This document shows positions 9,821 through 20,437 of a DNA stretch of 64,000 nucleotides, piece after piece. Each line of letters begins with the position of its first letter. Position 1 is the first letter of the stretch. A model generated the notes under the pieces. That model was not told where the DNA came from, did not search any database, and saw only the letters and a list, made by a program, of their open reading frames with translations. Source of the stretch: an uncultured Alphaproteobacteria bacterium (GTDB lineage: Bacteria > Pseudomonadota > Alphaproteobacteria > Rhodobacterales > Rhodobacteraceae). Location: contig CACGWW010000002.1 in assembly GCA_902576905.1 (NCBI GenBank), forward strand, positions 124,001 to 188,000. The letters are read 5' to 3'. Made by a program: the position numbers and the translations under genes.

Positions 9821-12046
9821 ATGAAAGACATTTCATATTTAGGAGATCTCAACAGTGAGCAAGAAAAGGCGGTGCGTCAGACCGATGGGCCAGTTCTAGT
9901 ATTGGCAGGAGCGGGCACTGGGAAAACAAAGGCTTTGACTGCACGAGTTGCCTATTTGATAAAAAGTCTTAATGTAAGATCACACAACATTCTAGCCGTT
10001 ACGTTCACGAACAAAGCAGCGAATGAGATGAAATTCAGAATAGAGGAACATATTGGACATCTTTCTGAGGGCTTAAAGTGGATAGGCACTTTTCATTCAA
10101 TATGTGTAAAGATTCTTCGAAGACATGCTGAAAAAGTAAACTTAAACTCCAATTTCACTATTATTAATACTGATGATCAACTTCGTTTATTAAGGCAGGT
10201 GATAAAGCTTGAGTCAATTGATGAGAAAAAATGGCCCCCTCGATTGCTGGCTTATATCATTGATCAATGGAAGAATAAAGCTTTAACATATCAAAGCATT
10301 CCAGAAGACGACCTTCAATTTGATGGGAAAGCAAAAAAACTCTACGAAATTTATCAATCCCGCTTACGTACGCTCAATGCTGTTGACTTTGGTGACTTGA
10401 TTCTTCATGTCATAGAAATATTAAAAACAGATACCTCTCTCCTCTTTAATTATCAGAACTTATTTAAGTATATTCTCGTTGATGAATATCAGGACACGAA
10501 CATGGCGCAATACCTATTGCTAAGATTATTAGCACAAGGAAGCAAAAATATTTGTTGTGTAGGCGACGATGATCAGTCCATTTATGGATGGAGAGGGGCA
10601 GAGATAGGAAACATTCTGAAATTTGAAAAAGACTTCCCCGGCGCCACAGTTATACGATTGGAACAAAACTACCGATCAACTTCAAATATCTTAGGCGCAG
10701 CAAGTGGTCTAATAGAAAGCAACCAGGGAAGACTCGGGAAAACACTATGGACTGAGTCAAATGTGGGAGACAAAGTCCAAATAATCAAACATATCGATGG
10801 GAAGGATGAAGTATCTTGGATTTGTGATGATATTTACAATAAAATAAAGTTGGAAAAAATAAAACTTTCTGATATTGCGATATTGTTCAGAGCAACATGG
10901 CAGTTTAGAGATTTTGAAGATCTCCTACTAAGAAGAGATATTCCACATATCATAATAGGCGGCACTCGTTTTTTTGATCGACAAGAAATTAAAGATGCCG
11001 TGGCTTATCTTCGGATAATAAATTCTGACGCAGACAGCTTAGCTTTAGAAAGAATAATAAATGTACCAAAAAGAGGGATAGGAGAGAAATCACTACAACA
11101 ACTACATAATATTGCGAGAGAAAAAAATTTTAGGTTGATAGATGCTGTACGTCATGCGGTCAAGACTGGCTTAGTAGGTAAAAAGATACAAGAGAACCTT
11201 GGGCGGTTTATTGATATGTTAGATATATGGCGTGACGTGGGTTCATCCGATAAGAAAAATCATATTGATCTTGTCGAGCAGGTTCTGGACGAATCGGGGT
11301 ATACAGATATGCTGCAAAATGAACAAACACCAGAGTCAGAGGGCAGGTTAGAAAACCTAAAAGAATTGGTATCGAGCTTGAATGATTTCTCTGATCTTCA
11401 AGGGTTTCTTGATCATGTCTCACTTGTCATGGAAAACCAAGTTGACAGAAATCCAGATAAAGTATCCCTAATGACCTTACATGCCTCTAAGGGACTTGAA
11501 TTCAAACAAGTATACCTTCCAGGCTGGGAGGAAGAAACTTTTCCTAACAAAAAATCTTTGGATGATAACGGTCAAAACGGATTAGAAGAAGAACGTAGAC
11601 TAGCTTATGTCGGAATTACTCGAGCAAAACTATTATGTACAATTAGCTCTGCAGAGAGCAGATATAAGTTTGGCGATTTCAACTTCAATCTAGAAAGTAG
11701 GTTTATAAAGGAATTACCCAGTAACTATGTTGAAGACTTGACACCTTCAGGGTTCCAATCTTCCAACGCATTGAACCAGTCAAATTTTCTTGAACAAGAA
11801 CCGTCATTTTACAGATCGCCTGGCTGGAGCAGACTTCAAAATAACATGGCTAATAATTCCTCTCCATTTTTCAATAGTGCATCAAACGTAAATAAAATAT
11901 TTAATGTTGGTGATCGAGTATTCCACGAAAAATTTGGCTATGGAATTATAACTGAACTAGAGGCCGATAAGGCATTGGTCGATTTTGAAAAGGCAGATAG
12001 AAAGAATATAAAAACAGCATTCCTTACTTCTGAAAAAGATCTGTAA
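9821..12046 (+). CDS. uvrD: UvrD/PcrA-type ATP-dependent DNA helicase
   Basis: This 741-residue superfamily 1A helicase has the Walker A AGAGTGKT (29-36), motif Ia FTNKAANEMK, the GTFHSICVKIL segment, DEYQD (motif II), GDDDQSIYGWRG (motif III), QNYRST (motif IV), LMTLHASKGLEF (motif V) and EERRLAYVGITRAK (motif VI). The C-terminal GDRVFHEKFGYGII region is the PcrA/UvrD Tudor-like domain that touches RNA polymerase. It unwinds 3'-5' in excision and mismatch repair. It stands alone just outside the photosynthesis cluster and converges with hemA, with 30 bp between stops. Confidence 0.95.
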   Translation: MKDISYLGDLNSEQEKAVRQTDGPVLVLAGAGTGKTKALTARVAYLIKSLNVRSHNILAVTFTNKAANEMKFRIEEHIGHLSEGLKWIGTFHSICVKILRRHAEKVNLNSNFTIINTDDQLRLLRQVIKLESIDEKKWPPRLLAYIIDQWKNKALTYQSIPEDDLQFDGKAKKLYEIYQSRLRTLNAVDFGDLILHVIEILKTDTSLLFNYQNLFKYILVDEYQDTNMAQYLLLRLLAQGSKNICCVGDDDQSIYGWRGAEIGNILKFEKDFPGATVIRLEQNYRSTSNILGAASGLIESNQGRLGKTLWTESNVGDKVQIIKHIDGKDEVSWICDDIYNKIKLEKIKLSDIAILFRATWQFRDFEDLLLRRDIPHIIIGGTRFFDRQEIKDAVAYLRIINSDADSLALERIINVPKRGIGEKSLQQLHNIAREKNFRLIDAVRHAVKTGLVGKKIQENLGRFIDMLDIWRDVGSSDKKNHIDLVEQVLDESGYTDMLQNEQTPESEGRLENLKELVSSLNDFSDLQGFLDHVSLVMENQVDRNPDKVSLMTLHASKGLEFKQVYLPGWEEETFPNKKSLDDNGQNGLEEERRLAYVGITRAKLLCTISSAESRYKFGDFNFNLESRFIKELPSNYVEDLTPSGFQSSNALNQSNFLEQEPSFYRSPGWSRLQNNMANNSSPFFNSASNVNKIFNVGDRVFHEKFGYGIITELEADKALVDFEKADRKNIKTAFLTSEKDL

Positions 12047-12076
12047 GCCTGAACTCTGAATAAAGTAAAAACCTAA

Positions 12077-13291
12077 TCAAGCTACAACACGTGAAAGTGC
12101 GCACTGGCTCCAAAGCTCGTTCATAGCATTAACTAAAAAGTCAATATCGGAAAAAGAGTGAACAGGAGATGGAGTTATCCTTAACCTTTCAGTTCCTTTA
12201 GGAACAGTTGGGTAGTTTATGGGTTGTACATAAATCCCATAATTTTCCATTAAAATATCGCTTATCATTTTACATTTAATGGGATCCTTGATCATTACAG
12301 GCACTATATGACTAGGATTAGATAAGTGAGGTATATTATGCTGATCAAGCTTTTCTCTGAGATATTTTACTTTTCGTTTTTGATCTGCTCTCTCAATTTC
12401 AGAAGACTTTAAATGTCTGATTGAGGCAAGTGCACCCGCAGCAATTGCCGGGGGTAGTGCAGTTGTGAATATGAAGCCGCTTGAGAAAGATCTTACAAAA
12501 TCACATACTTCTTTTGAACCACTGATGTAACCACCAAGAACCCCAAAAGCTTTCCCGAGTGTTCCTTCTATTATCGAAATTCGGTCAGCAACTCCATCTC
12601 TTTCGGAGACTCCCCCTCCTCGTTTGCCATAAAGACCTACAGCGTGCACCTCATCCAAATACGTTAGCGCTCCGAATTCATCTGCAACATCGCATATATC
12701 TGAGATAGGTGATATATCACCATCCATTGAATACACAGACTCAAACGCAATGATTTTTGGGACATTAGGGTCAAGGCTGCTGAGATGATTTCTTAGATCA
12801 TTTACATCATTATGCTTCCAAATAATTTTTTTTGCTCGCGAATGCCGAACTCCCTCTATCATTGATGCATGGTTTAGTTCATCAGACAAAATTACACAAT
12901 TTTCTAAATTTGCACCTAAGACCGAAAGCGACGCCCAGTTAGAGACATAACCAGAGGTAAAAAGCAAAGCTGAGTCTTTCCCATGAAGGTCTGCCAATTC
13001 CTGTTCAAGCAAAACGTGATAATGATTGGTCCCTGAGATATTTCTTGTTCCGCCAGCTCCTGCACCACACTTTTCCAATGCATCACTCATCGCTGCAATT
13101 ACATCTTTATTCTGACCCATTCCCAGATAGTCGTTTGAGCACCACACGGTGACATCACGTTCCTTGTTTCCAATATAATTTTTTGCTCGAGGAAAAGATC
13201 CTTTGTATCTTTCAAGATCAGCGAAAACTCGATAATTTCCTTCTTGTTTTAACTTTTCAAGTCTTTCCTGAAAAATTTTATCGTAGTTCAT
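12077..13291 (-). CDS. hemA: 5-aminolevulinate synthase
   Basis: The 404-residue PLP enzyme condenses glycine and succinyl-CoA to 5-aminolevulinate, the first step of the alphaproteobacterial tetrapyrrole pathway and the supply point for bacteriochlorophyll and haem. Evidence is the [14 protein letters not shown] start, [10 protein letters not shown] (51-60), [12 protein letters not shown] (81-92), [11 protein letters not shown] (212-222) and the PLP lysine in [11 protein letters not shown] (Lys247). Its start overlaps the puhE stop by 14 bp, so it ends the puh-acsF operon, as in Rhodobacter and Roseobacter clusters. It marks the left edge of the photosynthesis cluster. Confidence 0.97.
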   Translation of the reverse strand: MNYDKIFQERLEKLKQEGNYRVFADLERYKGSFPRAKNYIGNKERDVTVWCSNDYLGMGQNKDVIAAMSDALEKCGAGAGGTRNISGTNHYHVLLEQELADLHGKDSALLFTSGYVSNWASLSVLGANLENCVILSDELNHASMIEGVRHSRAKKIIWKHNDVNDLRNHLSSLDPNVPKIIAFESVYSMDGDISPISDICDVADEFGALTYLDEVHAVGLYGKRGGGVSERDGVADRISIIEGTLGKAFGVLGGYISGSKEVCDFVRSFSSGFIFTTALPPAIAAGALASIRHLKSSEIERADQKRKVKYLREKLDQHNIPHLSNPSHIVPVMIKDPIKCKMISDILMENYGIYVQPINYPTVPKGTERLRITPSPVHSFSDIDFLVNAMNELWSQCALSRVVA

Positions 13292-14126
13292 TTTTACTCT
13301 CCTTAGGAAAATTTGAATTTGTTTCTGCCAGCGTAATTGTGTCTGATGACTTTTTTAAGTTTGGTAATACCCAATTCCAAAGCATGGCATCTTTTACAGG
13401 TAAGGCCATAAATAGATGTTCAAGTACCGCCAATCCCGCGAGGGTACTCAACAACAAATATCCAAACTGGATATCTGACATAGGCTCAGCAGCAAACGTA
13501 AATCCCACTAAGAATAGAAACATTAGACACAACATAACAGTAGAAGCGATAAAGAAAAAACCGATAGGTGCAACTCTACAAAATGTCGCGATATGCTTTA
13601 GTGGGACCGTCAAAAAATGTAAATTTATATATGGCACTCCAAAGAAAAGATTGAGCTTTGCTGAAACTCTAGCCACATAAAGTATTAAAAATGTAGTTAA
13701 TCCAAAATTATTTTCTGAACCAATTGACATAACAGCCATAATAAACAAACAGGAAAGCAGAAAACATTCATTCAGTGCTATTGATCGGAAACCATTTACA
13801 AAACGCTCACGTTCTGTATCTCCGTCTATTTCTTGCTTTTCTAAAAGAGGAATGCCCGCAACAACACCTGTTAGAAATGTTAATTCAACCCATCCCCAGA
13901 TAAATAAGCTTGCCAAGAAAGAACAGAAGATTTCTGCATAGCTCATGCCATCCAAACAATAAAAATAAAAGTACCATGCGCAAAAAAACAGAGGCAAAGT
14001 AAATAAAACTACTGTGAACCGTGTCTTGCTATCACTTAAATCTAATCGCTTTGCTGTATATAGAATTACGCCCGTTAAGAACCACCATAAAAATAAAACA
14101 AAAAATATACTGACTATTGAGCTCAT
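13278..14126 (-). CDS. puhE: photosynthetic complex assembly protein PuhE
   Basis: This 282-residue integral membrane protein has seven or eight hydrophobic segments and the motifs [13 protein letters not shown] and GTVKK-type loops seen in PuhE proteins. In Rhodobacter capsulatus, loss of PuhE alters reaction centre and LH1 levels; the mechanism is not known. Identification rests on topology, length and its fixed place between acsF and hemA. It lies 16 bp after acsF and overlaps hemA by 14 bp. The start is ATG 14126 ([19 protein letters not shown]). Confidence 0.88.
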   Translation of the reverse strand: MSSIVSIFFVLFLWWFLTGVILYTAKRLDLSDSKTRFTVVLFTLPLFFCAWYFYFYCLDGMSYAEIFCSFLASLFIWGWVELTFLTGVVAGIPLLEKQEIDGDTERERFVNGFRSIALNECFLLSCLFIMAVMSIGSENNFGLTTFLILYVARVSAKLNLFFGVPYINLHFLTVPLKHIATFCRVAPIGFFFIASTVMLCLMFLFLVGFTFAAEPMSDIQFGYLLLSTLAGLAVLEHLFMALPVKDAMLWNWVLPNLKKSSDTITLAETNSNFPKESKNELR

Positions 14127-14142
14127 GAACTTCTTTCTTCTT

Positions 14143-15198
14143 TTAATAACTCGGCTGGAGTCTGCTAGTCTCAGGTACAGAGTTCCTCTTTGCAGGAATA
14201 GAATATAATCTCACAAATGCTATGCCGAGATTCAATGCTGCTATAGGTCGCTTAAGTAATCCAGTTACACCCTTTGACTGCTTAGCTTTTCCATAGGCTA
14301 ACATAGCTTTTTTGACTCTTTTTAATCCAATCATCCACTTGGGGTTATCGTGATCTATTTCGATAGGAAACACTTGTCTTGAAATTTCAGTAGTCATCCT
14401 TAAAACCTGGTCATCATACCAATCAATGTCTACTCCCAGCGCTTTGTGGAACTCAGGTCTAGCATGATCTCTTACATACATCGTTGCATAAACGGCAACT
14501 AAAAAGAATTTTATCCAGTAAATATTCAAACCTGATGTTAGCTTCGGATCGGATCGCATCAGCAATGCGAAGGCTTCCCCGTGCCTAAATTCGTCATTAC
14601 ACCATTTTTCAAACCATTTAAATATTGGATGAAATCTAGAACTCGGGTTCTTTTCCAAATGACGATAAATCGTAATGTATCTAGCGTAGCCTATTTTTTC
14701 TGACAGATAAGTCGCGTAGTAAATAAACTTTGGAGCAAAGTATGTATACTTCTTTTTTCTCGTTAAAAAGCCCAAGTTAACAGCAATATTTGCTTCTCTT
14801 AAAGCATCATTAATGAAACCGGCATGCCGAGCCTCATCTCTAGCCATCATGGCAAATAGTTCACAGATATCTGCGTTACTTCCCTGACGTTTCATCTCTT
14901 TATAAAGAACACAGCCGGAAAACTCCGAGGTGAGAGAGCTAACCAAAAAGTCAATGAACTCTTTCCTTAATCCTGGCTCTAAATCCTTAAAATCAAAATC
15001 GTCCCACTCAGACGTTTTCTGAAAATGTCTTTTGTTAGGGTCTGAGCGCATTTCCTTAATTAATGGATCCCATTCATCTCTTATTGATGAAACATCAATT
15101 TTATCCAATTCTTTATAATTTGTTGTATAAAACCTTGGGCTAATAAGTGTTTCCTCCATAGCCATATCGGTTGTATTGTCATCAATAATAGTACTCAT
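14143..15198 (-). CDS. acsF: Mg-protoporphyrin IX monomethyl ester oxidative (aerobic) cyclase
   Basis: The 351-residue diiron enzyme forms ring E of bacteriochlorophyll using O2. Diiron ligands sit in EFSGCVLYKEMKR, ARDEARHAGF and NDEFRHGEAFALL. The N-terminal TLISPRFYTTNYKELDKIDV is typical. It is the only ring-E cyclase in the cluster: no radical-SAM bchE is present, so pigment synthesis here should need oxygen. It overlaps bciE by 4 bp upstream, matching the known need of alphaproteobacterial AcsF for the small BciE protein. Confidence 0.97.
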   Translation of the reverse strand: MSTIIDDNTTDMAMEETLISPRFYTTNYKELDKIDVSSIRDEWDPLIKEMRSDPNKRHFQKTSEWDDFDFKDLEPGLRKEFIDFLVSSLTSEFSGCVLYKEMKRQGSNADICELFAMMARDEARHAGFINDALREANIAVNLGFLTRKKKYTYFAPKFIYYATYLSEKIGYARYITIYRHLEKNPSSRFHPIFKWFEKWCNDEFRHGEAFALLMRSDPKLTSGLNIYWIKFFLVAVYATMYVRDHARPEFHKALGVDIDWYDDQVLRMTTEISRQVFPIEIDHDNPKWMIGLKRVKKAMLAYGKAKQSKGVTGLLKRPIAALNLGIAFVRLYSIPAKRNSVPETSRLQPSY

Positions 15199-15491
15199 AG
15201 AGAAACCTCCTCTGAAAACGAAAACTCACAGATTTCCATAAATTCTAATTTGCCAACTACCCTAGTCCAAAGTCTCTCAATGGGAGTCGCTCTAACAATT
15301 GTAGCCTCTCTATCTTCCGTAATTACTTCTCCGTAGGGTGCTTTTACAGGATCACCATGGACAATAACCTCATCGCCTGGATATACGATCGCTCCATTAT
15401 TAAATCTTACATGTGCATGCAAAGACTCAAAGGTATTGGATACTTCGATGGTACACGGCGCACTATCTCTTCTTTTTCTAAAAAAACTCAT
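15195..15491 (-). CDS. bciE: BciE-like small subunit of the aerobic cyclase
   Basis: From ATG 15491 (MSFFRKRRDSAP) the product is 98 residues. A GGGGGG Shine-Dalgarno lies 4 bases upstream, which favours this start over a GTG 51 bp earlier that would run into puhC. The protein is soluble, with the conserved-looking YPGDEVIVHGDP and ATPIERLWTRVVG. In Rhodobacter sphaeroides a small gene next to acsF, bciE, is required for AcsF activity, and this gene sits in the matching place between puhC and acsF with a 4-bp overlap. Assignment rests on size, position and recalled similarity. Confidence 0.8.
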   Translation of the reverse strand: MSFFRKRRDSAPCTIEVSNTFESLHAHVRFNNGAIVYPGDEVIVHGDPVKAPYGEVITEDREATIVRATPIERLWTRVVGKLEFMEICEFSFSEEVSL

Positions 15492-15501
15492 TTTCCCCCC
15501 T

Positions 15502-15954
15502 TTAAAAAATTGATAAAAATAGCTCACTATTTTTACTACCAAAACTCGTTACATTTAAACTCCAACTTGCTTTGCTATCCTCTAGAGATATCCTACCAGA
15601 GGCAAACCTTTTGATTTCGATCTGGTAAGAATCTAACAACTCAAGTCCTACCTTTTTCCTATTATACTCTAATCCAGTCATAATCACCGATAAAAATCCA
15701 CTCTTACCATCGTTTGAATTTAGTAGTTCTTCATTTTGTAAATTTGCTATTGACACTGACCCATCGGTTAGCTTTGCCAATATCAAATTTTCTTTCTCCA
15801 AAATTTCTATCTTATCAGGCACATCAAATTTATTTCCAGGAAATAAAGATGCTGAGAATACAACCAACAAGGACAACACAACCATTATAGATATGGCATA
15901 TAGAAACCCTTTTGGCACCAAATCATCCTTTCTGTGCTTTGTTGTATCTCGCAT
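15502..15954 (-). CDS. puhC: photosynthetic complex assembly protein PuhC
   Basis: This 150-residue protein has one N-terminal membrane anchor (residues 14-33, YAISIMVVLSLLVVFSASLF) and a periplasmic domain with LTDGSVSIANL and FLSVIMTGLEYNRKKVG. PuhC is needed for efficient assembly and organisation of the reaction centre-LH1 core in Rhodobacter. The gene starts immediately after the puhB stop (no gap) and is followed by bciE. Similarity in the family is low, so the call leans on the membrane anchor, size and operon position. Confidence 0.88.
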   Translation of the reverse strand: MRDTTKHRKDDLVPKGFLYAISIMVVLSLLVVFSASLFPGNKFDVPDKIEILEKENLILAKLTDGSVSIANLQNEELLNSNDGKSGFLSVIMTGLEYNRKKVGLELLDSYQIEIKRFASGRISLEDSKASWSLNVTSFGSKNSELFLSIF

Positions 15955-16593
15955 TTATACGCCTTGCTCTATTTGAGACTTGAAATCTGGGTCGCTTGTG
16001 GGCGTCTGAAGACTTATCGTCCTTGCCATTACCGACTTTCTTAAAATGGTAGCAACATCGTCTACATCTTCTATACAAGAAAAAGCAGGCTCAGTGTTTT
16101 TGAGTTTCCAAGGCCGCACGCTTGGCCAACATGAAATATAGGGAATCCTCTTTCCAGAACTTAACTCAAAGGAAATTGTTCCTAAAGACCCCTTACGTTT
16201 CTGCAAATTTACTGCTTTTATTTTTTTAAATGGTATAGAAATTAAAAAAGATAAGGCGGCACCACTTTTTATTATTACTCTATTTTCGGTGATAATATAT
16301 ACAGAACTTTGAGATTGTATTCCAGCGAGAGCCATGAGTATAAATGAAGCTAAAATACCGCTTGAAAGAAAGGGTAGGAAGTCAACTGCAAAAGCTGTAT
16401 AGAAATCAGTAACCGTCAATCTCGCGGCGAATACGACTGAGAGTATTATCAAATAAAAGGCTAAAAGCTTTAATCCAAAAAAATACCAAGAAAACCCCCA
16501 AAAAGAGGGTTTTCCTTTCCACAGAATACTCTCGCCTTCTGGAATTGCATCCAAAATATTTTTATGCGCTTCTAATTTAGATTTATATTCCAT
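15955..16593 (-). CDS. puhB: photosynthetic complex assembly protein PuhB
   Basis: The 212-residue protein opens with a soluble segment ending IPEGESILWKGKPSFWG, then two or three membrane helices (about 32-60 and 70-92), followed by a bacterial PH-type (bPH2) domain with YIITENRVIIKSG and the basic KKIKAVNLQKRKGSLG. PuhB dimers assist reaction centre assembly in Rhodobacter capsulatus. Downstream are puhC (directly abutting) and bciE; upstream is puhA, with a 9-bp gap. The ATG at 16593 gives the usual length. Confidence 0.93.
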   Translation of the reverse strand: MEYKSKLEAHKNILDAIPEGESILWKGKPSFWGFSWYFFGLKLLAFYLIILSVVFAARLTVTDFYTAFAVDFLPFLSSGILASFILMALAGIQSQSSVYIITENRVIIKSGAALSFLISIPFKKIKAVNLQKRKGSLGTISFELSSGKRIPYISCWPSVRPWKLKNTEPAFSCIEDVDDVATILRKSVMARTISLQTPTSDPDFKSQIEQGV

Positions 16594-16602
16594 TTCTTCT
16601 CC

Positions 16603-17373
16603 CTAAAATGCAGATACCAATCTGTCATAAGAGGCATAGAGTTGGCCACCACTGTAATAAGCAGAGATCTTATCCTCTTCTAACATCGTAACTTTAGTCT
16701 GAGCTTTTGTTCTTGGCACTTTTGGGAAATGTTTCCCATAAAGAGTGTTTACATGAACTCCATCGCTCCGAATTAGTGCTAGCGGCATGGGTAACAAGCA
16801 TGACGTTTTATCTTTCAACTCTATTTCAAGATATCTTACAAGCTGTTCTGGAGCATCCACCCAAAGATCTGAAATTTTACCGACAATTTTTTTGTCAGCT
16901 GATATAACGTTCATACCTCGCGGATCTTTTCCTGCTGATACTTCGTATTTTTTCAATGTTCGCATGGGCACTATCTTGGGCTTACCATGTCCATCCAGTT
17001 CAGGAACATCTCTTCGCTCAGCCCAAGCTGCGGCGCCTATGCCATCCGTCATAGGATTTCCAGTAGGCGAAAATGGTGCTCCACCTGAAATGTTTTCCCT
17101 CTTAATAGACAATTTTCTTTTTTCTTTTCCATTTTCTGGAACAGTAATGCTACCCCTACCGTGTGGCAGCTTAAATGTCTTTGTCTCTGACGGACCTCCA
17201 TAGGGTCCTTGATTAGCACTAAGATCACCCTCCTCATTCTCTAAGGGATACCCTTCTCTCATATTCTCTCTTTGCAAATATATAACTAAGCCTGCAAAAA
17301 ATAACCAAAATGCATAGAGGGAAATTTGTGCCAAATCCACATTCCCAAAAAATATTACGTTATAAGGTTCCAT
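16603..17373 (-). CDS. puhA: photosynthetic reaction centre subunit H
   Basis: This 256-residue subunit has a single N-terminal transmembrane helix (about 15-34, LYAFWLFFAGLVIYLQREN) and a large cytoplasmic PRC-barrel domain with RGMNVISADKKIVGKISDLWVDAPEQLVRYLEIEL. H caps the L/M pair, shields QB and guides proton delivery. The gene is 24 bp downstream of lhaA and 9 bp upstream of puhB, the standard order. The start MEPYNVIFFGNVDLAQISLYAFW matches the family. Confidence 0.97.
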   Translation of the reverse strand: MEPYNVIFFGNVDLAQISLYAFWLFFAGLVIYLQRENMREGYPLENEEGDLSANQGPYGGPSETKTFKLPHGRGSITVPENGKEKRKLSIKRENISGGAPFSPTGNPMTDGIGAAAWAERRDVPELDGHGKPKIVPMRTLKKYEVSAGKDPRGMNVISADKKIVGKISDLWVDAPEQLVRYLEIELKDKTSCLLPMPLALIRSDGVHVNTLYGKHFPKVPRTKAQTKVTMLEEDKISAYYSGGQLYASYDRLVSAF

Positions 17374-17397
17374 TTGATATTCTCCTGATTTTCATGG

Positions 17398-18839
17398 TTA
17401 AGTTGGCATTTCTGAAAAACCAAATTTTCCCAATTTTTTACCATCATGCCTAAGGCTAGACAGGTATTGAGAAAGAGGCCCCAAAAAAGCTAATGTTAAA
17501 AATAGAAGGAAGATTTCTAAATGATACACAACTAAATACGAAAATGCTGCGTTAGAAGAGACAACTAAATTCAAGCCCTCCGAACCAACAACTGACCTAG
17601 AAATGTCATTTAAAATTCCACCTAAACCTATGCCCAAGCCAGCGGCCGTTGCCTGAGCTGCCCCCCATGAACCGAGAACAAGACCACGTCCTGTCCCCTT
17701 TGAAATAGGTATGGTCATTGCAATTATCAAAGTCGACACTGCAAATAAACCAGTACCCAAACCAATTAAAAATGATCCAAAAAAATAAAGTGAAGCTAAT
17801 TTCATTGGATCAGACATAATTACGAAACATAGCCCACCAATAGCTGTAAAGAGTGCAAAAACTATTGATTTAATTGGCCCTCCTTTTTTTCTTTTTAGGG
17901 ACCTAGAGGCTAAAAATAATCCAAATAGAGCTCCAAAAACCCATACTGCAGTAAGATTTGTGGTAGCTGCGACACTCAATCCCAATATTTCCCCACCATA
18001 TGGTTCTAGTAAGATATCTTGCATAGAGAGACCTAAAGTTCCGAAGAATACAACTAATAGCAAACCTCGCCCTCCCTGAGATTTAAGGAATAATCCCATT
18101 ATGGGAATAAATCCAGCCTCAGTCTTATAGATATTTTTCTTTTCTACTGGTATAAGTTTTTCTTGTCTCCAGATCGCAACTAAATTCAGCAAAAGGGTTA
18201 CAACGGCTGCTCCCTGGACCACTTGAATTAGTTTGAACTTTGTAAAGTCTGCTAACAAGAGTCCAAAAGTCAAGGCAGCTAGACCCATCCCTAGAAGAAA
18301 CATAACATAAAGAAGTGCAACAACCTGCGACCTTGTTTTATCCGTTGCCCTGTCAGCTGCTAAAGCTAATCCCGCCGTTTGAGTCAGATGTGCGCCCATA
18401 CCTGTAGCCAAAAATGAAAAAGCTACTAAAATATGTCCAGCCCACCATGGACCCACTGTTTGATCACCTGATAGAACAATTATCGAAAATGGCATAACTG
18501 CCAGCCCCCCAAACTGCCACATTGTTCCATACCAAATATAAGGCATTCTCTTCCATCCAATAAGCGATTTATGATTATCAGACTTAAACCCCAAAACAGC
18601 TCTCAAAGGAGCCAATAATATAGGGATAGCTACCATGGTTGCTACCAATGAAGCTACGACACCTAACTCCACAATCATTACTCGATTAAGGGTGCCAACT
18701 AATAAGACAGTAGCTATGCCCACAGATACTTGAAATAATGAAAGTCTTAGCAAACTCGACATTGGTAGCTCGCTCGACACAGCATCAGAAAATGGTAATA
18801 ATGAACTACTTAGCTCTTTTATCATTTTTTTTGACATAA

Positions 18840-18843
<4 letters not shown>
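17398..18843 (-). CDS. lhaA: light-harvesting 1 assembly protein LhaA (PucC family)
   Basis: From ATG 18843 (481 residues) this is a 12-helix major-facilitator-type protein of the BCD/PucC family, which helps bacteriochlorophyll insertion and LH1 assembly. Marks are LRLSLFQVSVGIATVLLVGTLNRVMIVELGV, GWKRMPYIWYG and the C-terminal GRGLVLGSWGAAQATAAGLGIGLGG. The ATG overlaps the bchM stop in an ATGA arrangement, which decides the start; an ATG two codons later is the alternative. A longer reading to 18954 lies entirely inside bchM and is rejected. It precedes puhA. Confidence 0.93.

Positions 18844-20437
<1,594 letters not shown>

Noticed and set aside
13183-13680. 165-codon plus-strand frame over hemA/puhE
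   Set aside because: Antisense shadow of two well-supported genes; no family motif.
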